The notes beneath the pieces were generated by a model, which made no database searches, was not told the DNA's origin, and saw only the letters and a list, made by a program, of their open reading frames with translations. 64,000 nt of DNA, from the NCBI GenBank assembly GCA_050301795.1, contig JBNKZU010000038.1:1-64000 (forward strand), in the 5' to 3' direction. This stretch comes from JBNKZU01 sp050301795. Its GTDB lineage: Bacteria > Pseudomonadota > Gammaproteobacteria > Thiohalomonadales > Thiohalomonadaceae. Positions 5,848 through 13,804 of the stretch are shown here, piece by piece (the first letter of the stretch is position 1; each line of letters begins with the position of its first letter). Made by a program: the position numbers and the translations under genes.

Positions 5848-6828
5848 TCATCCTCCTCGGTTCTTTGTTGCTGTCTTTTGCCAAATCAGAAATAGGCTTT
5901 CTAATATCATCTGGCGGTTATTCTGTCTTCGAATCAATCGTAACGCCTTGATTAGGTGTTGATTGAAGGCGAGTAATCCATTGATTCCCATCGACGAAAC
6001 TATAGCTGTCTCTTTGCTGTGATCAAAGTATGAACTGACATCAATTGCCGAATCAGTTGCTGATTTGATTAAACCAGAGACAATCTGATAATACCATTCA
6101 AAGATTTGGTTTTCGCTTTTATGCCACTTCTCAGCGAGTGATATTGCATCGCTTTGATTTGTGGTTAGAGATTCGAGATCTTTAACGAGATCTTCGGCAA
6201 TCTTGTAATCGCCACTCTGGTATAGAGCCAATGCCGCAAGGGGTGCCCCATTGACGAGTTGCAACAGACGTTTATGGTGATCACTGGTATTAGTCTGTTG
6301 AGCTAACCACTCAATGGCCGCTTCACCGAACTCTGAAGGAAAGGTGATGGTCTGGCAACGACTTCGGATGGTTGATAGCAGTGATGCGCTTTGAGCGGTT
6401 GTTAATATCAGATAGGTTCCGGGTGTTGGCTCTTCGAGTGATTTTAACAATGCATTTGATGCATTTACCGTTAGTTTCTCTATCTCATTGATAACAATAA
6501 CTTTATTGCCCTGCTGCGCTTTTAGGGACATAAACTCCCGAAGTGAACGGATTTTTTCAATACCGATGGCTTTCCCATCCTCGGAGTTGATTTGCAAAAT
6601 GTCAGGATGAGATCCGTTTTCAAACAGGTGGCATTTTTTACACTGCCCACAACTGGTGCCATCTTCATAAGGGGATTCACACAACAGGCGTTTTGTCAGT
6701 AGTGAGGCAAAATGTGCCTTGCCGATCCCGGCCACACCTGAAAGCAGTATGGCATGTGCTAGTTTTTGATGAGCGATTGCCCACTCAAGTTGTTGGAGCT
6801 GTTTTGTGTGCCAGGGGTATGGTTGCAT
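5848..6828 (-). CDS. holB: DNA polymerase III subunit delta'
   Basis: The 326-residue clamp-loader subunit shows a degenerate Walker A (Gly-Val-Ala-Gly-Ile-Gly-Lys, about 31-37), the four-cysteine zinc module (Cys-Gly-Gln-Cys-Lys-Lys-Cys and an earlier Cys, about 50-66), and the Ser-Arg-Cys sensor (Ile-Arg-Ser-Arg-Cys-Gln-Thr). It works in the clamp-loader complex that places the beta clamp on DNA. It follows tmk by nine bases. Confidence 0.93.
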   Translation of the reverse strand: MQPYPWHTKQLQQLEWAIAHQKLAHAILLSGVAGIGKAHFASLLTKRLLCESPYEDGTSCGQCKKCHLFENGSHPDILQINSEDGKAIGIEKIRSLREFMSLKAQQGNKVIVINEIEKLTVNASNALLKSLEEPTPGTYLILTTAQSASLLSTIRSRCQTITFPSEFGEAAIEWLAQQTNTSDHHKRLLQLVNGAPLAALALYQSGDYKIAEDLVKDLESLTTNQSDAISLAEKWHKSENQIFEWYYQIVSGLIKSATDSAIDVSSYFDHSKETAIVSSMGINGLLAFNQHLIKALRLIRRQNNRQMILESLFLIWQKTATKNRGG

Positions 6829-6837
6829 CGTTAGTGT

Positions 6838-7464
6838 TTAACGCTTAAGAAATTGTGATAATACACCATCGATCTGTTGTTGTACCTCTTCTAATCGCTT
6901 TGAGGCATCGATAATTGCGTATCGATCTGGCGCAGATTTCGCTCGTTCAAGGTAGGTGTTGCGAACACGCTCAAAAAAGTCGTGTTTTTCAACCTCAAAT
7001 CGATCAAACTCACCTCGGTTTGCTGCACGTTGCATTCCCTGCTCGACAGGAATATCAAGATAGATGGTTAGATCCGGCTCAAAGTCACCCTTAACCCATT
7101 GATCCAAAGCACTAATTCTATTCATGTCAATTCCACGACCACCACCTTGATAGGCATAAGATGCATCGACAAAGCGATCACTTAAAACCCATGTGCCCTG
7201 ATTTAAGGCTGGGTAGATTTTTTGTTGTAGGTGTTGTGCACGAGCCGCAAACATAAGTAGTAGCTCTGTATCCTCGTGCATTTGGTGGTTCTCTTTATCC
7301 AGAAGGATATGACGTATCTTTTCGCCGATTTCAGTTCCACCTGGCTCTCTGGTGACAACCATCTGGTATCCATGACTGCGAATGAAGTTCTCGATATAAC
7401 TCAGGTTGGTGCTTTTACCGCTGCCTTCTCCCCCATCAAGCGTGATAAACCGTCCTCGTTTCAA
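6838..7464 (-). CDS. tmk: thymidylate kinase
   Basis: The 208-residue enzyme phosphorylates dTMP to dTDP. It shows the P-loop Gly-Gly-Glu-Gly-Ser-Gly-Lys-Ser-Thr at about 10-18, the Arg-Glu-Pro-Gly-Gly-Thr motif, and Asp-Arg-Phe-Val-Asp-Ala-Ser-Tyr-Ala-Tyr-Gln-Gly with the substrate-binding residues. It is co-oriented with holB. In many relatives mltG lies upstream of tmk; here the upstream gene is an unknown helical protein linked to the sulfur region. Confidence 0.95.
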   Translation of the reverse strand: MKRGRFITLDGGEGSGKSTNLSYIENFIRSHGYQMVVTREPGGTEIGEKIRHILLDKENHQMHEDTELLLMFAARAQHLQQKIYPALNQGTWVLSDRFVDASYAYQGGGRGIDMNRISALDQWVKGDFEPDLTIYLDIPVEQGMQRAANRGEFDRFEVEKHDFFERVRNTYLERAKSAPDRYAIIDASKRLEEVQQQIDGVLSQFLKR

Positions 7465-7500
7465 ACTGCCCCCCTAAGGCTTGATACCGTTTATAGTGAG

Positions 7501-8076
7501 TTATATTGAGCTATTTTGCTGTGTTTGTTGGTGTTGTTCAAACAGGCTGATGATGCCTTTTTTCAGGTTGGCGACTAACTCGGGTGATTCGACCTCGACA
7601 ACCTGCTCAGCAACCCATTTGTTGCCACTTCTGAGCATAATCTTCTCAACTAGACTACCTAGAAATCGTTTCGCTGGAAAGCTGGGATCACCATCAACGA
7701 AGCTAAATTCAGCATATTCACCGAGTCGTTGGTTTAAGTGTCTGATATTGTGGTCTAAATAATCACCCTTCCCCAGCTCTTCCTGCTGGTTTTCTTCAAG
7801 TGTTTTAGCAAGTTTTATCGCCATTTCCTGAATGAATTTTGGATACTCTTCCTCAGAAAGGTGTTTGTAAGCGATTGATGCTGCAACTTGAATCAAAAAG
7901 GCATTCAGTTCTGCCATAACCTCAATAAACTCTTCATTCGTTTTGAGGTTAAATCCTTTTCCATACATGGTATCGATCATTGAACGTGAAGCGCGCCATG
8001 CGATATAAGCCGCCACACCGGCGATCTCTTCGATTGATTTGGCCTTTTTCTTATGCCATTTGCTTTTCACACGCAT
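7501..8076 (-). CDS. unknown helical protein near the sulfur genes
   Basis: I start at ATG 8076, because the only upstream extension runs through the hairpin at 8132-8156. The 191-residue protein has a very basic N-terminus (Lys-Trp-His-Lys-Lys-Lys-Ala-Lys) and then a mostly alpha-helical body. Recognisable stretches are Ala-Tyr-Ile-Ala-Trp-Arg-Ala-Ser-Arg, an acidic Glu-Glu-Asn-Gln-Gln-Glu-Glu linker, and a Phe-Pro-Ala-Lys-Arg-Phe segment near 130. No signal peptide or membrane helix. I do not recognise the family. It lies between the RspA-like gene and tmk. Confidence 0.6.
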   Translation of the reverse strand: MRVKSKWHKKKAKSIEEIAGVAAYIAWRASRSMIDTMYGKGFNLKTNEEFIEVMAELNAFLIQVAASIAYKHLSEEEYPKFIQEMAIKLAKTLEENQQEELGKGDYLDHNIRHLNQRLGEYAEFSFVDGDPSFPAKRFLGSLVEKIMLRSGNKWVAEQVVEVESPELVANLKKGIISLFEQHQQTQQNSSI

Positions 8077-8131
8077 TGAATTGCCAGTTGGTATCGAATA
8101 ATGGGGTGAGAGGGATCTGTTTTGATTGAAA

Positions 8132-8156
8132 TGTGCACACCATGATGGTGTGCACA
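8132..8156 (-). terminator. perfect intercistronic hairpin after the RspA-like gene
   Basis: Twelve bases TGTGCACACCAT pair perfectly with 8145-8156 around a single central base. It starts 9 bases after the stop of the RspA-like gene. On the minus strand it is followed by TTTCAATC, a weak U-run, so it may be a leaky terminator or an mRNA-stabilising element that raises the RspA-like product above the downstream gene. Confidence 0.65.
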
Positions 8157-8165
8157 ACAGGTTTC

Positions 8166-8504
8166 TTAGTAACCGCCTTTACGACGACTCTCAGGAAGAC
8201 CCGCAATTTTGCCAGCCTGTTTTGAAGGCTGCATTGGGAACAGGGTGTAGAGATCTTTTGAGTTAACCTTTTCGCCCCATTTTTCCGACATCGCTTTAAC
8301 GATGTTTCGGTCATTTGGCTGATTACCACCGTTATTAATGTATTCATCACGAAGGAAGTTAACCAAATCCCACGCTTTATCATTGAGTTCGACGCCTTCG
8401 CTTGCAGCAATTGCTTTTGCTACATCTTCGTTCCAATCATCGATATTTTCGAGATATCCATTTGCGTTTGTTGAAATTGTTGTACCGTTTACCTCGTATG
8501 ACAT
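8166..8504 (-). CDS. DsrC/TusE-family protein without functional cysteines (RspA-like)
   Basis: The 112-residue protein has the full DsrC fold signature: Gly-Tyr-Leu-Glu-Asn near the start, Trp-Asp-Leu-Val-Asn-Phe-Leu-Arg, and Leu-Tyr-Thr-Leu-Phe-Pro followed by Lys-Gln-Ala. The C-terminal arm reads Gly-Lys-Ile-Ala-Gly-Leu-Pro-Glu-Ser-Arg-Arg-Lys-Gly-Gly-Tyr. Both cysteines that carry sulfur in DsrC are replaced; TusE would keep one. Family members lacking both have been named RspA and proposed to be regulatory. It cannot act as a sulfur carrier in the usual way. The canonical DsrC is at 14134-14466, so the two coexist. Confidence 0.88.
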   Translation of the reverse strand: MSYEVNGTTISTNANGYLENIDDWNEDVAKAIAASEGVELNDKAWDLVNFLRDEYINNGGNQPNDRNIVKAMSEKWGEKVNSKDLYTLFPMQPSKQAGKIAGLPESRRKGGY

Positions 8505-8559
8505 TGCTTAGTCTCCTTAAAGTATTGATTTAATAAAATTGCCTAACTAATTGTTTATA

Positions 8560-9225
8560 TTAACTAATTGTCTTGTGCGGAATAAAGATTCCACACCCGA
8601 CATACTGAAAAGCGCCGATGCCGTTTTGTTGGAGTACAAATGCATCTTCAAATTTCAAATCTGCTACAAATAGACTTCTGGTCGAGACCATTTTGTCTTT
8701 TATGGTGATCTGATGGCTTTTGCCAGCCAGAATCTTTTTAAAACTGATCCCAAGATGGTGTAACTGTTGAACACAGCGCTGTAAAAACTGCTCCTCTTCT
8801 TCGCCAGGTTCGGATGTGACATAACGTGCATAAAGTGCGGAGCTTATACTCATTAGGCGCGTTTTTGCTGTGCTTAACTCGATCTTATACTGATTTTCGA
8901 GTAGAAGGGTTTCACCTTCTAAGATTTTTGCATCATCAATCCGATGCTTGGGTAATCTTAATATTAGCTTTGTTCGTTTTGATGGATGGATTAGTGCGCT
9001 GCCCTCTTCTGGCCGAGCCCATCCGTTTCCAGTGTCTCCGGCATGTATCGTGTGTAGCGCACACTGATGCTCTTCTTTAAACCAAGGCAGTACTCGATCT
9101 ATTTCATTAAATAATATGGAGGCGTGATCAACAGGGAGCGGGTCGCATTTCATCGAAAAGGCTAAATCCACGACATCATCCGGGATTTTAGGTGCAGGTT
9201 CCTGCTCCTCTTCATGCCAAAACAT
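8560..9225 (-). CDS. Cas6/Cmx6-like RAMP protein, no CRISPR nearby
   Basis: The 221-residue protein resembles the Cas6/Cmx6 family of RAMP endoribonucleases. It shows Asp-His-Ala near residue 33, a conserved His-x-Ile-His-Ala-Gly-x-x-x-Gly-Asn-Gly-Trp stretch, and Arg-Thr-Lys-Leu-Ile-Leu-Arg-Leu-Pro. The C-terminus carries the glycine-rich loop Val-Gly-Cys-Gly-Ile-Phe-Ile-Pro-His-Lys typical of RAMPs. No repeat-spacer array or other cas gene is visible in the window. It is coupled to the upstream gene by TAATG overlap and follows the dsr-divergent set. A CRISPR-independent RNA role is inference; the family assignment is from recalled motifs. Confidence 0.7.
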   Translation of the reverse strand: MFWHEEEQEPAPKIPDDVVDLAFSMKCDPLPVDHASILFNEIDRVLPWFKEEHQCALHTIHAGDTGNGWARPEEGSALIHPSKRTKLILRLPKHRIDDAKILEGETLLLENQYKIELSTAKTRLMSISSALYARYVTSEPGEEEEQFLQRCVQQLHHLGISFKKILAGKSHQITIKDKMVSTRSLFVADLKFEDAFVLQQNGIGAFQYVGCGIFIPHKTIS

Positions 9226-9938
9226 TACGCCACCTCCTCAGGAATTTTTGACCGAATGCTATCACGATCAAACCACCAGTCATCGTCGACAATGACATCA
9301 ACCACTTTACCTAAGCGCGGTATAAATTTTGATGGATCATCAAGCTCAAGCTGTTGCACCCAAAAGTCGAATATCTCCTGCTCTTCGACCTGCGAATGCT
9401 TGCGAGCTACCTGCCCAAGTAACTGATTGGTATAGAATTTAAGATCGATACTTTTTCGCTCATCAGTGACACGCAGATCAACAATATAGCAACCCGTTGC
9501 AGCAGCAACTGCGGCACCATCTGATCTATCCGGGCTTTCATCAATCAGGTGTTGTAGCATGGCGATCGTTAATTCGGGATCGATCGGGAAAGTGACAGCG
9601 AGCCATATTCCATGCCCTAACGCTTTTACCGCGTCCTCTTTTTCAGCCTGGTAGATTAAATCCAGAGCTTCAACCGCTTTTTGCCAATCCTCGTGTTTGA
9701 TGGCGAGCTTAAATGCATCGTGCCCACACTGGTGCACATCATCTTTTCGATCTAAATCTAAAAAGAGGTATCCCTGTTCAATCAGTGGCGTCGTACGTTT
9801 CAAATCATCGTTGGATAGATTCTGGAGCTCTAATGTCAGCTCATCGATACGTTTTTCGAGAAGTGCTGTCGGTTTTACAGCATCCTCTGCGCTTTCTGCT
9901 GAAGCAATACCACTGTTGAGGTTAAGGTAATCTTTCAT
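9225..9938 (-). CDS. unknown helical (TPR-like) protein coupled to the Cas6-like gene
   Basis: The 237-residue protein has a coiled-coil-like N-terminal part (about 25-60) followed by alternating helices resembling TPR or similar repeats. One example is Gly-His-Asp-Ala-Phe-Lys-Leu-Ala-Ile, then Asp-Trp-Gln-Lys-Ala-Val-Glu-Ala-Leu. A Trp-rich acidic segment near the end contains Asp-Asp-Asp-Trp-Trp-Phe-Asp. There is no signal peptide. Its TAA overlaps the ATG of the Cas6-like gene, so the two are probably made together and may interact. Family not recognised. Confidence 0.65.
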   Translation of the reverse strand: MKDYLNLNSGIASAESAEDAVKPTALLEKRIDELTLELQNLSNDDLKRTTPLIEQGYLFLDLDRKDDVHQCGHDAFKLAIKHEDWQKAVEALDLIYQAEKEDAVKALGHGIWLAVTFPIDPELTIAMLQHLIDESPDRSDGAAVAAATGCYIVDLRVTDERKSIDLKFYTNQLLGQVARKHSQVEEQEIFDFWVQQLELDDPSKFIPRLGKVVDVIVDDDWWFDRDSIRSKIPEEVA

Positions 9939-9974
9939 TTGTCTAATTATATAAGGATTGGACTATGGGTTGTG

Positions 9975-10151
9975 TTAAGTAAACATGGCTTCGAGCCGAT
10001 CTTCCCAGTTTTCAGGGGTATCGATGTATTGAGGCTTTACATCGATGCTAAAAAAAATCTCTGTTTTTGCTTTTTCTTTAATCAATGCAGAAAGATCCTC
10101 AAAACTCTCAAGCTGAGGATTCTGGATTAGCACTTCACTTAAATAGAGCAT
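9975..10151 (-). CDS. small unknown protein, first gene of the set divergent from dsrA
   Basis: I take the ATG at 10151 (GAAAAAGAG just upstream); a TTG four codons earlier is possible. The 58-residue product is acidic and probably helical, ending in Pro-Glu-Asn-Trp-Glu-Asp-Arg-Leu-Glu-Ala-Met-Phe-Thr. No known motif. It begins the leftward series that continues with the TPR-like, Cas6-like and RspA-like genes and faces the dsrA promoter region. Confidence 0.5.
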   Translation of the reverse strand: MLYLSEVLIQNPQLESFEDLSALIKEKAKTEIFFSIDVKPQYIDTPENWEDRLEAMFT

Positions 10152-10163
10152 CTCTTTTTCCAA

Positions 10164-10570
10164 ACTCTGTATTAGACAACGATTATATGCGGATATTGAA
10201 CTATAATCTCAAGATATGTTTTGCCATTTCAACCGGGCTCTATGTTACCCTGATTTTAGGTGATTATTATCTCCCACTTGATATAGGTATCCTTACCATT
10301 TGAAATATAAGGAAATTCAATTCATTTTATTAGTAAATACGCATATACAACCCAAGGTAGATATATCCCCTTTAGGATATATGGTACCCCTCCACTGCAC
10401 CCCTTAAGAATTATTTAATTCATCCATTAGAAACTTCTAAAATTGTGCGCATATTGGAAATGACCCAACTTGGTGTTTTCAATCACACATTTAAGGATTA
10501 CTGGTGTTAATAAATCAGTACCACTAATCCAAGATTGAACATGAGTAAATAAACTCAGGAGAAAAAACGA
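10164..10570. promoter_or_regulatory. divergent regulatory region upstream of dsrA
   Basis: About 400 bases without a gene lie between two divergent gene sets. A dyad ATATATCC (10361-10368) / GGATATAT (10375-10382) with a 6-base spacer could be an operator. CCCCT occurs three times (10367-10371, 10387-10391, 10400-10404). TACCCCT at 10385-10391 fits the NarL heptamer consensus TACYYMT. A strong ribosome binding site AGGAG stands 11 bases before the dsrA ATG. No clear sigma-70 promoter can be picked out by eye. Confidence 0.5.
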
Positions 10571-11809
10571 ATGGCAAAAGAGTTACACGATACTCCACTG
10601 CTCGACCAACTGGAGACAGGACCTTGGCCTAGCTTTGTTACTGGAATTAAGCGACTGGCACAAGATAACGATATGATGGTTGACCTTTTAGGTCAGTTAG
10701 AAACTTCATACCGCACCCGCAAAGGCTACTGGAAAGGTGGTACTGTGGGTGTTGTTGGTTATGGCGGCGGCGTTATTCCTCGTTTTACTGAATTGAAAGA
10801 TGAGAACGAGAAGCCTCTATTCCCAGCTGCAGCTGAATTCCACACACTGCGTATCATGCCAGCCCCTGGTTTTCACTACACATCAGATCTGCTACGCAAG
10901 TTCTGCGATGTATGGGAAAAGCACGGCTCAGGTCTAATCTGTGCACATGGCCAGTCTGGTGACCTGATGATGCAAGGCTGTACTACTGAGGCTGTCCAGC
11001 CATGCTTTGATGAAATCAATGAAATGGGCTTCGACATGGGCGGCGCTGGTCCTGCTCTTCGTACCGCTTCGACCTGTGTTGGTATGGCGCGTTGTGAGCA
11101 CGCATGTTTCGACACCTACACTGCGCAGCGTCAACTGATTAATGCATTCCTTGATGATATGCACCGTCCTGCTCTGCCATACAAGTGGAAATTTAAGCTT
11201 TCAGGTTGTGCTAACGACTGCTCTAATGCTACCCAGCGTGCTGACCAGGCATTGATTGGTACATGGCGTGACGACATGAAAGTTGACCAGGAAGAGGTTA
11301 AAAAGTATGTCGCAGCGAAAGGTCGCAAGTACATCATCGATAACGTGATCACTCGCTGCCCAACGAATGCGTTGGCTCTGAACGATGACGATACCCTCGA
11401 CGTTGACAACAAAAACTGCGTTCGTTGTATGCACTGCATCAATGTTATGACCAAGGCGCTCTCTCCTGGAGACGATAAAGGTGTCATGGTTCTTGTTGGC
11501 GGTAAGCGTACCCTGAAAATCGGTGACCTGTTCGGTACTGTAATTGTTCCATTCATGAAGGTTGATACCGAAGAAGGTATGGACGAACTGGAAGAACTTT
11601 CAGGCGAGATGATTGACTTCTTTGCTGAGAACGCACTTGAGCATGAGCGTTGTGGTGAGATGATTGACCGTATCGGTCTGCACAACTTCCTTGAAGGAAT
11701 TGGTGTAGAGATTGATCCAAACATGATCTCGGCTCCACGTACCAACCCATACGTTCGTATGGATGATTGGGACGAAGAAGCTGCGAAGTGGGCTGAGCGT
11801 AAGGCTTAA
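10571..11809 (+). CDS. dsrA: reverse-type dissimilatory sulfite reductase subunit alpha
   Basis: The 412-residue subunit forms the alpha2beta2 DsrAB enzyme, which here should oxidise DsrC-bound sulfane sulfur to the sulfite level. It carries the sirohaem/[4Fe-4S] ligands Cys169 and Cys175 (Cys-x5-Cys) and Cys213 and Cys217 (Cys-x3-Cys). A ferredoxin-like insert with Cys-Val-Arg-Cys-Met-His-Cys lies at about 281-287. An AGGAG ribosome binding site precedes the ATG. The oxidative type is inferred from the dsrEFH and dsrL genes that follow. It is separated from dsrB by an 80-base gap with a hairpin. Confidence 0.98.
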   Translation: MAKELHDTPLLDQLETGPWPSFVTGIKRLAQDNDMMVDLLGQLETSYRTRKGYWKGGTVGVVGYGGGVIPRFTELKDENEKPLFPAAAEFHTLRIMPAPGFHYTSDLLRKFCDVWEKHGSGLICAHGQSGDLMMQGCTTEAVQPCFDEINEMGFDMGGAGPALRTASTCVGMARCEHACFDTYTAQRQLINAFLDDMHRPALPYKWKFKLSGCANDCSNATQRADQALIGTWRDDMKVDQEEVKKYVAAKGRKYIIDNVITRCPTNALALNDDDTLDVDNKNCVRCMHCINVMTKALSPGDDKGVMVLVGGKRTLKIGDLFGTVIVPFMKVDTEEGMDELEELSGEMIDFFAENALEHERCGEMIDRIGLHNFLEGIGVEIDPNMISAPRTNPYVRMDDWDEEAAKWAERKA

Positions 11810-11838
11810 TCGCCCGACTTGCCCGTAACTGATTTTAT

Positions 11839-11858
11839 GTCGAGGTCTTAACCTCGAC
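11839..11858 (+). other. intercistronic hairpin between dsrA and dsrB
   Basis: GTCGAGGT (11839-11846) pairs with ACCTCGAC (11851-11858) over a CTTA loop. No T-run follows, so it is more likely an mRNA-processing or stability element than a terminator. A GGAGG ribosome binding site for dsrB follows at about 11878. Confidence 0.65.
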
Positions 11859-11889
11859 ACAAACAAAATAAATATTTGGAGGTAACAAT

Positions 11890-12960
11890 ATGTCTGCACC
11901 TCGTATGCCTGATGAGTGTGGGGTACCGGATTGGAAACCGTATATGCATCCAATTCTGGATAAGAACTACGGACAGTGGTCTTACCACGAGCGCCCACAA
12001 AACGGTGTTCTACTACACGTTGCAAAAAGCGGTGACAAAGTCTGGACTGTAAAAGCAGGTAGCTGCCGTCAGTTAGACGTTCACACCATCCGTAAAATTG
12101 CACAAATCGCTGATGATTATGCCGATGGCTACATCCGTTTCACGATGCGTTCAGCACTTGAGTTTATGGTTACTGATGAAGCTAAAGTACAACCGCTGAT
12201 CGAAGCTTGCGAAGCGGCTGGCTTCCCTGTTGGTGGCACTGGCCCTTCAGTTCGTATGCTCTCTCATACCCAGGGTTGGATGCACTGCGACATTCCTGGC
12301 ACTGACGCTTCTGGTGCGGTTAAAGCTCTGATGGATGAGCTCTTTGATGAGTTCAAGAATCAGGATATGCCAAACCACGTACATATCACCACCTCTTGCT
12401 GCCAGATCAACTGCGGTGGTCAGGGCGATATTGCGATTAACATTCAACACACCAAGCCTCCCAAGATTAACCACAATCTGGTTTCTAACGTCTGTGAGCG
12501 TCCTTCGGTTGTTGCGCGTTGCCCTGTAGCTGCGATTCGTCCGGCAATGGTTAATGGTAAGCCTTCTCTTGAGATCGACGAGAAGAAATGTGTCTGCTGT
12601 GGCGCATGTTTCCCTCCTTGTCCTCCTATGCAGATTAATGACCCTGAGCACTCCAAGTTTGCAGTATGGGTTGGTGGTAAGCACTCAAGCACTCGTAGCA
12701 AGCCAACATTCCACAAACTGGTTGCTGCTGGCATTCCTAACAACGCTCCACGCTGGCCTGAGGTTGCAGAGGTTGTTAAGAAGATCCTTGCTGCTTACAA
12801 AGCCGATGCAAAAGATTGGGAACGTATGGGTGAGTGGGCAGAGCGTATTGGCTGGCCTCAGTTCTTTGAAAAGACTGGTCTGCCATTTACCAAGTACCAC
12901 ATCGATAACTGGCGTGGTGGCCGTGCCAACCTGAACGCTTCAGCTCACATTCGCTTCTAA
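11890..12960 (+). CDS. dsrB: reverse-type dissimilatory sulfite reductase subunit beta
   Basis: The 356-residue beta subunit contributes the catalytic sirohaem site of DsrAB. The cluster ligands include Cys170, Cys171 and Cys175 (Ser-Cys-Cys-Gln-Ile-Asn-Cys-Gly-Gly). A ferredoxin domain with Cys-Val-Cys-Cys-Gly-Ala-Cys and Pro-Pro-Cys-Pro-Pro is at about 234-246. A GGAGG site lies before the ATG. It is followed by dsrE after 13 bases, so co-transcription is expected. Confidence 0.98.
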   Translation: MSAPRMPDECGVPDWKPYMHPILDKNYGQWSYHERPQNGVLLHVAKSGDKVWTVKAGSCRQLDVHTIRKIAQIADDYADGYIRFTMRSALEFMVTDEAKVQPLIEACEAAGFPVGGTGPSVRMLSHTQGWMHCDIPGTDASGAVKALMDELFDEFKNQDMPNHVHITTSCCQINCGGQGDIAINIQHTKPPKINHNLVSNVCERPSVVARCPVAAIRPAMVNGKPSLEIDEKKCVCCGACFPPCPPMQINDPEHSKFAVWVGGKHSSTRSKPTFHKLVAAGIPNNAPRWPEVAEVVKKILAAYKADAKDWERMGEWAERIGWPQFFEKTGLPFTKYHIDNWRGGRANLNASAHIRF

Positions 12961-12973
12961 TTGAGGTATTGAG

Positions 12974-13366
12974 ATGATATTTACAATTCAGGTAAGTGAA
13001 GGTCCATACACTCATCAGGCATCTGATAGTGCATACCAGTTCACTAAGGCTGCTCTGGAGAAGGGACATGAAATCTTTCGTGTCTTCTTCTACCACGATG
13101 GTGTAAACAACGCGACTCGCCTAACCACTCCTCCACAGGATGACCGTAATGTTGTCAACCGCTGGAGTGAACTGGCTGAAAAACATAATCTTGACCTTGT
13201 GGTCTGTGTTGCGGCGGCTCAACGTCGCGGCATCGCAGATGCAGATGAGTCCAAGCGTAACGGAAAAGATGCAGACAATATTGCACCAGGTTTCCGTATC
13301 TCTGGTTTGGGTCAGCTTATCGAAGGCGGCATTCAGTCAGATCGACTGGTTGTCTTCGGCGATTAA
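12974..13366 (+). CDS. dsrE: sulfurtransferase subunit DsrE
   Basis: The 130-residue DsrE-fold protein forms the DsrE2F2H2 complex, which hands sulfur to DsrC in the cytoplasm. The active cysteine is at position 78 (Leu-Val-Val-Cys-Val-Ala-Ala-Ala), the position known for this protein in purple sulfur bacteria. Presence of dsrEFH is a marker of sulfur oxidisers rather than sulfate reducers. A GAGG ribosome binding site precedes the ATG. Confidence 0.97.
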   Translation: MIFTIQVSEGPYTHQASDSAYQFTKAALEKGHEIFRVFFYHDGVNNATRLTTPPQDDRNVVNRWSELAEKHNLDLVVCVAAAQRRGIADADESKRNGKDADNIAPGFRISGLGQLIEGGIQSDRLVVFGD

Positions 13367-13378
13367 TATTAGGAGTTA

Positions 13379-13789
13379 ATGAATATGAGTACTAAAAAAT
13401 TCCTGTATGTTAACCGCAAAGCGCCATACGGAACTGTATACGCTCTTGAGTCACTTGAGGTTGTCTTAATTGGTGCTGCTTTCGAGCAGGACGTTAGTCT
13501 TCTGTTTATGGATGATGGTGTATTTCAATTAACTAAGGGTCAGAACACAGCAGGTATTGAGAATAAAAACTTTTCTCCAACCTACTCTGCTCTAGGCGAC
13601 TACGAAGTCACTAAGATCTATATCGACAAACAGTCACTTGAAGAGCGTGGCCTTGGTCTTGACGACCTTCAACATCTTGTCTGGGAAGATGAAGATGATG
13701 ATTGGGCAGAAAAGGATTCTATCATTCTGGTTGATCGCAATGAGATCGCTGATTTGATGGAAGACAACGATATCGTTCTGAGTTTCTAA
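13379..13789 (+). CDS. dsrF: sulfurtransferase subunit DsrF
   Basis: The 136-residue DsrE-like subunit has no cysteine at all, which fits DsrF being the structural member of DsrEFH. Its N-terminal strand-helix (Tyr-Gly-Thr-Val-Tyr-Ala-Leu-Glu-Ser-Leu-Glu) and Leu-Leu-Phe-Met-Asp-Asp-Gly-Val are typical. A second ATG lies two codons in. It follows dsrE by 12 bases with AGGAG upstream. Confidence 0.95.
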   Translation: MNMSTKKFLYVNRKAPYGTVYALESLEVVLIGAAFEQDVSLLFMDDGVFQLTKGQNTAGIENKNFSPTYSALGDYEVTKIYIDKQSLEERGLGLDDLQHLVWEDEDDDWAEKDSIILVDRNEIADLMEDNDIVLSF

Positions 13790-13804
13790 GCGGGAGATTT
13801 AATA

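Noticed and set aside
8077..8157. Upstream extension of the unknown helical protein to 8157
   Set aside because: It would begin inside the perfect hairpin after the RspA-like gene and adds a low-complexity, unlikely N-terminus; ATG 8076 is preferred.
8544..8570. Repeated TAACTAATTG (8544-8553 and 8561-8570)
   Set aside because: Ten-base AT-rich repeat overlapping the Cas6-like stop codon; likely chance in AT-rich sequence.
10439..10500. Candidate sigma-70 promoter for dsrA around TTGGAA and TTCAAT
   Set aside because: Spacing and -10 match are poor; other pairs fit equally badly, so no promoter was called.
11131..11745. Long minus-strand open frame opposite dsrA (about 204 codons)
   Set aside because: It is a shadow of the dsrA codon pattern, serine/arginine-rich, with no family resemblance and no ribosome binding site.
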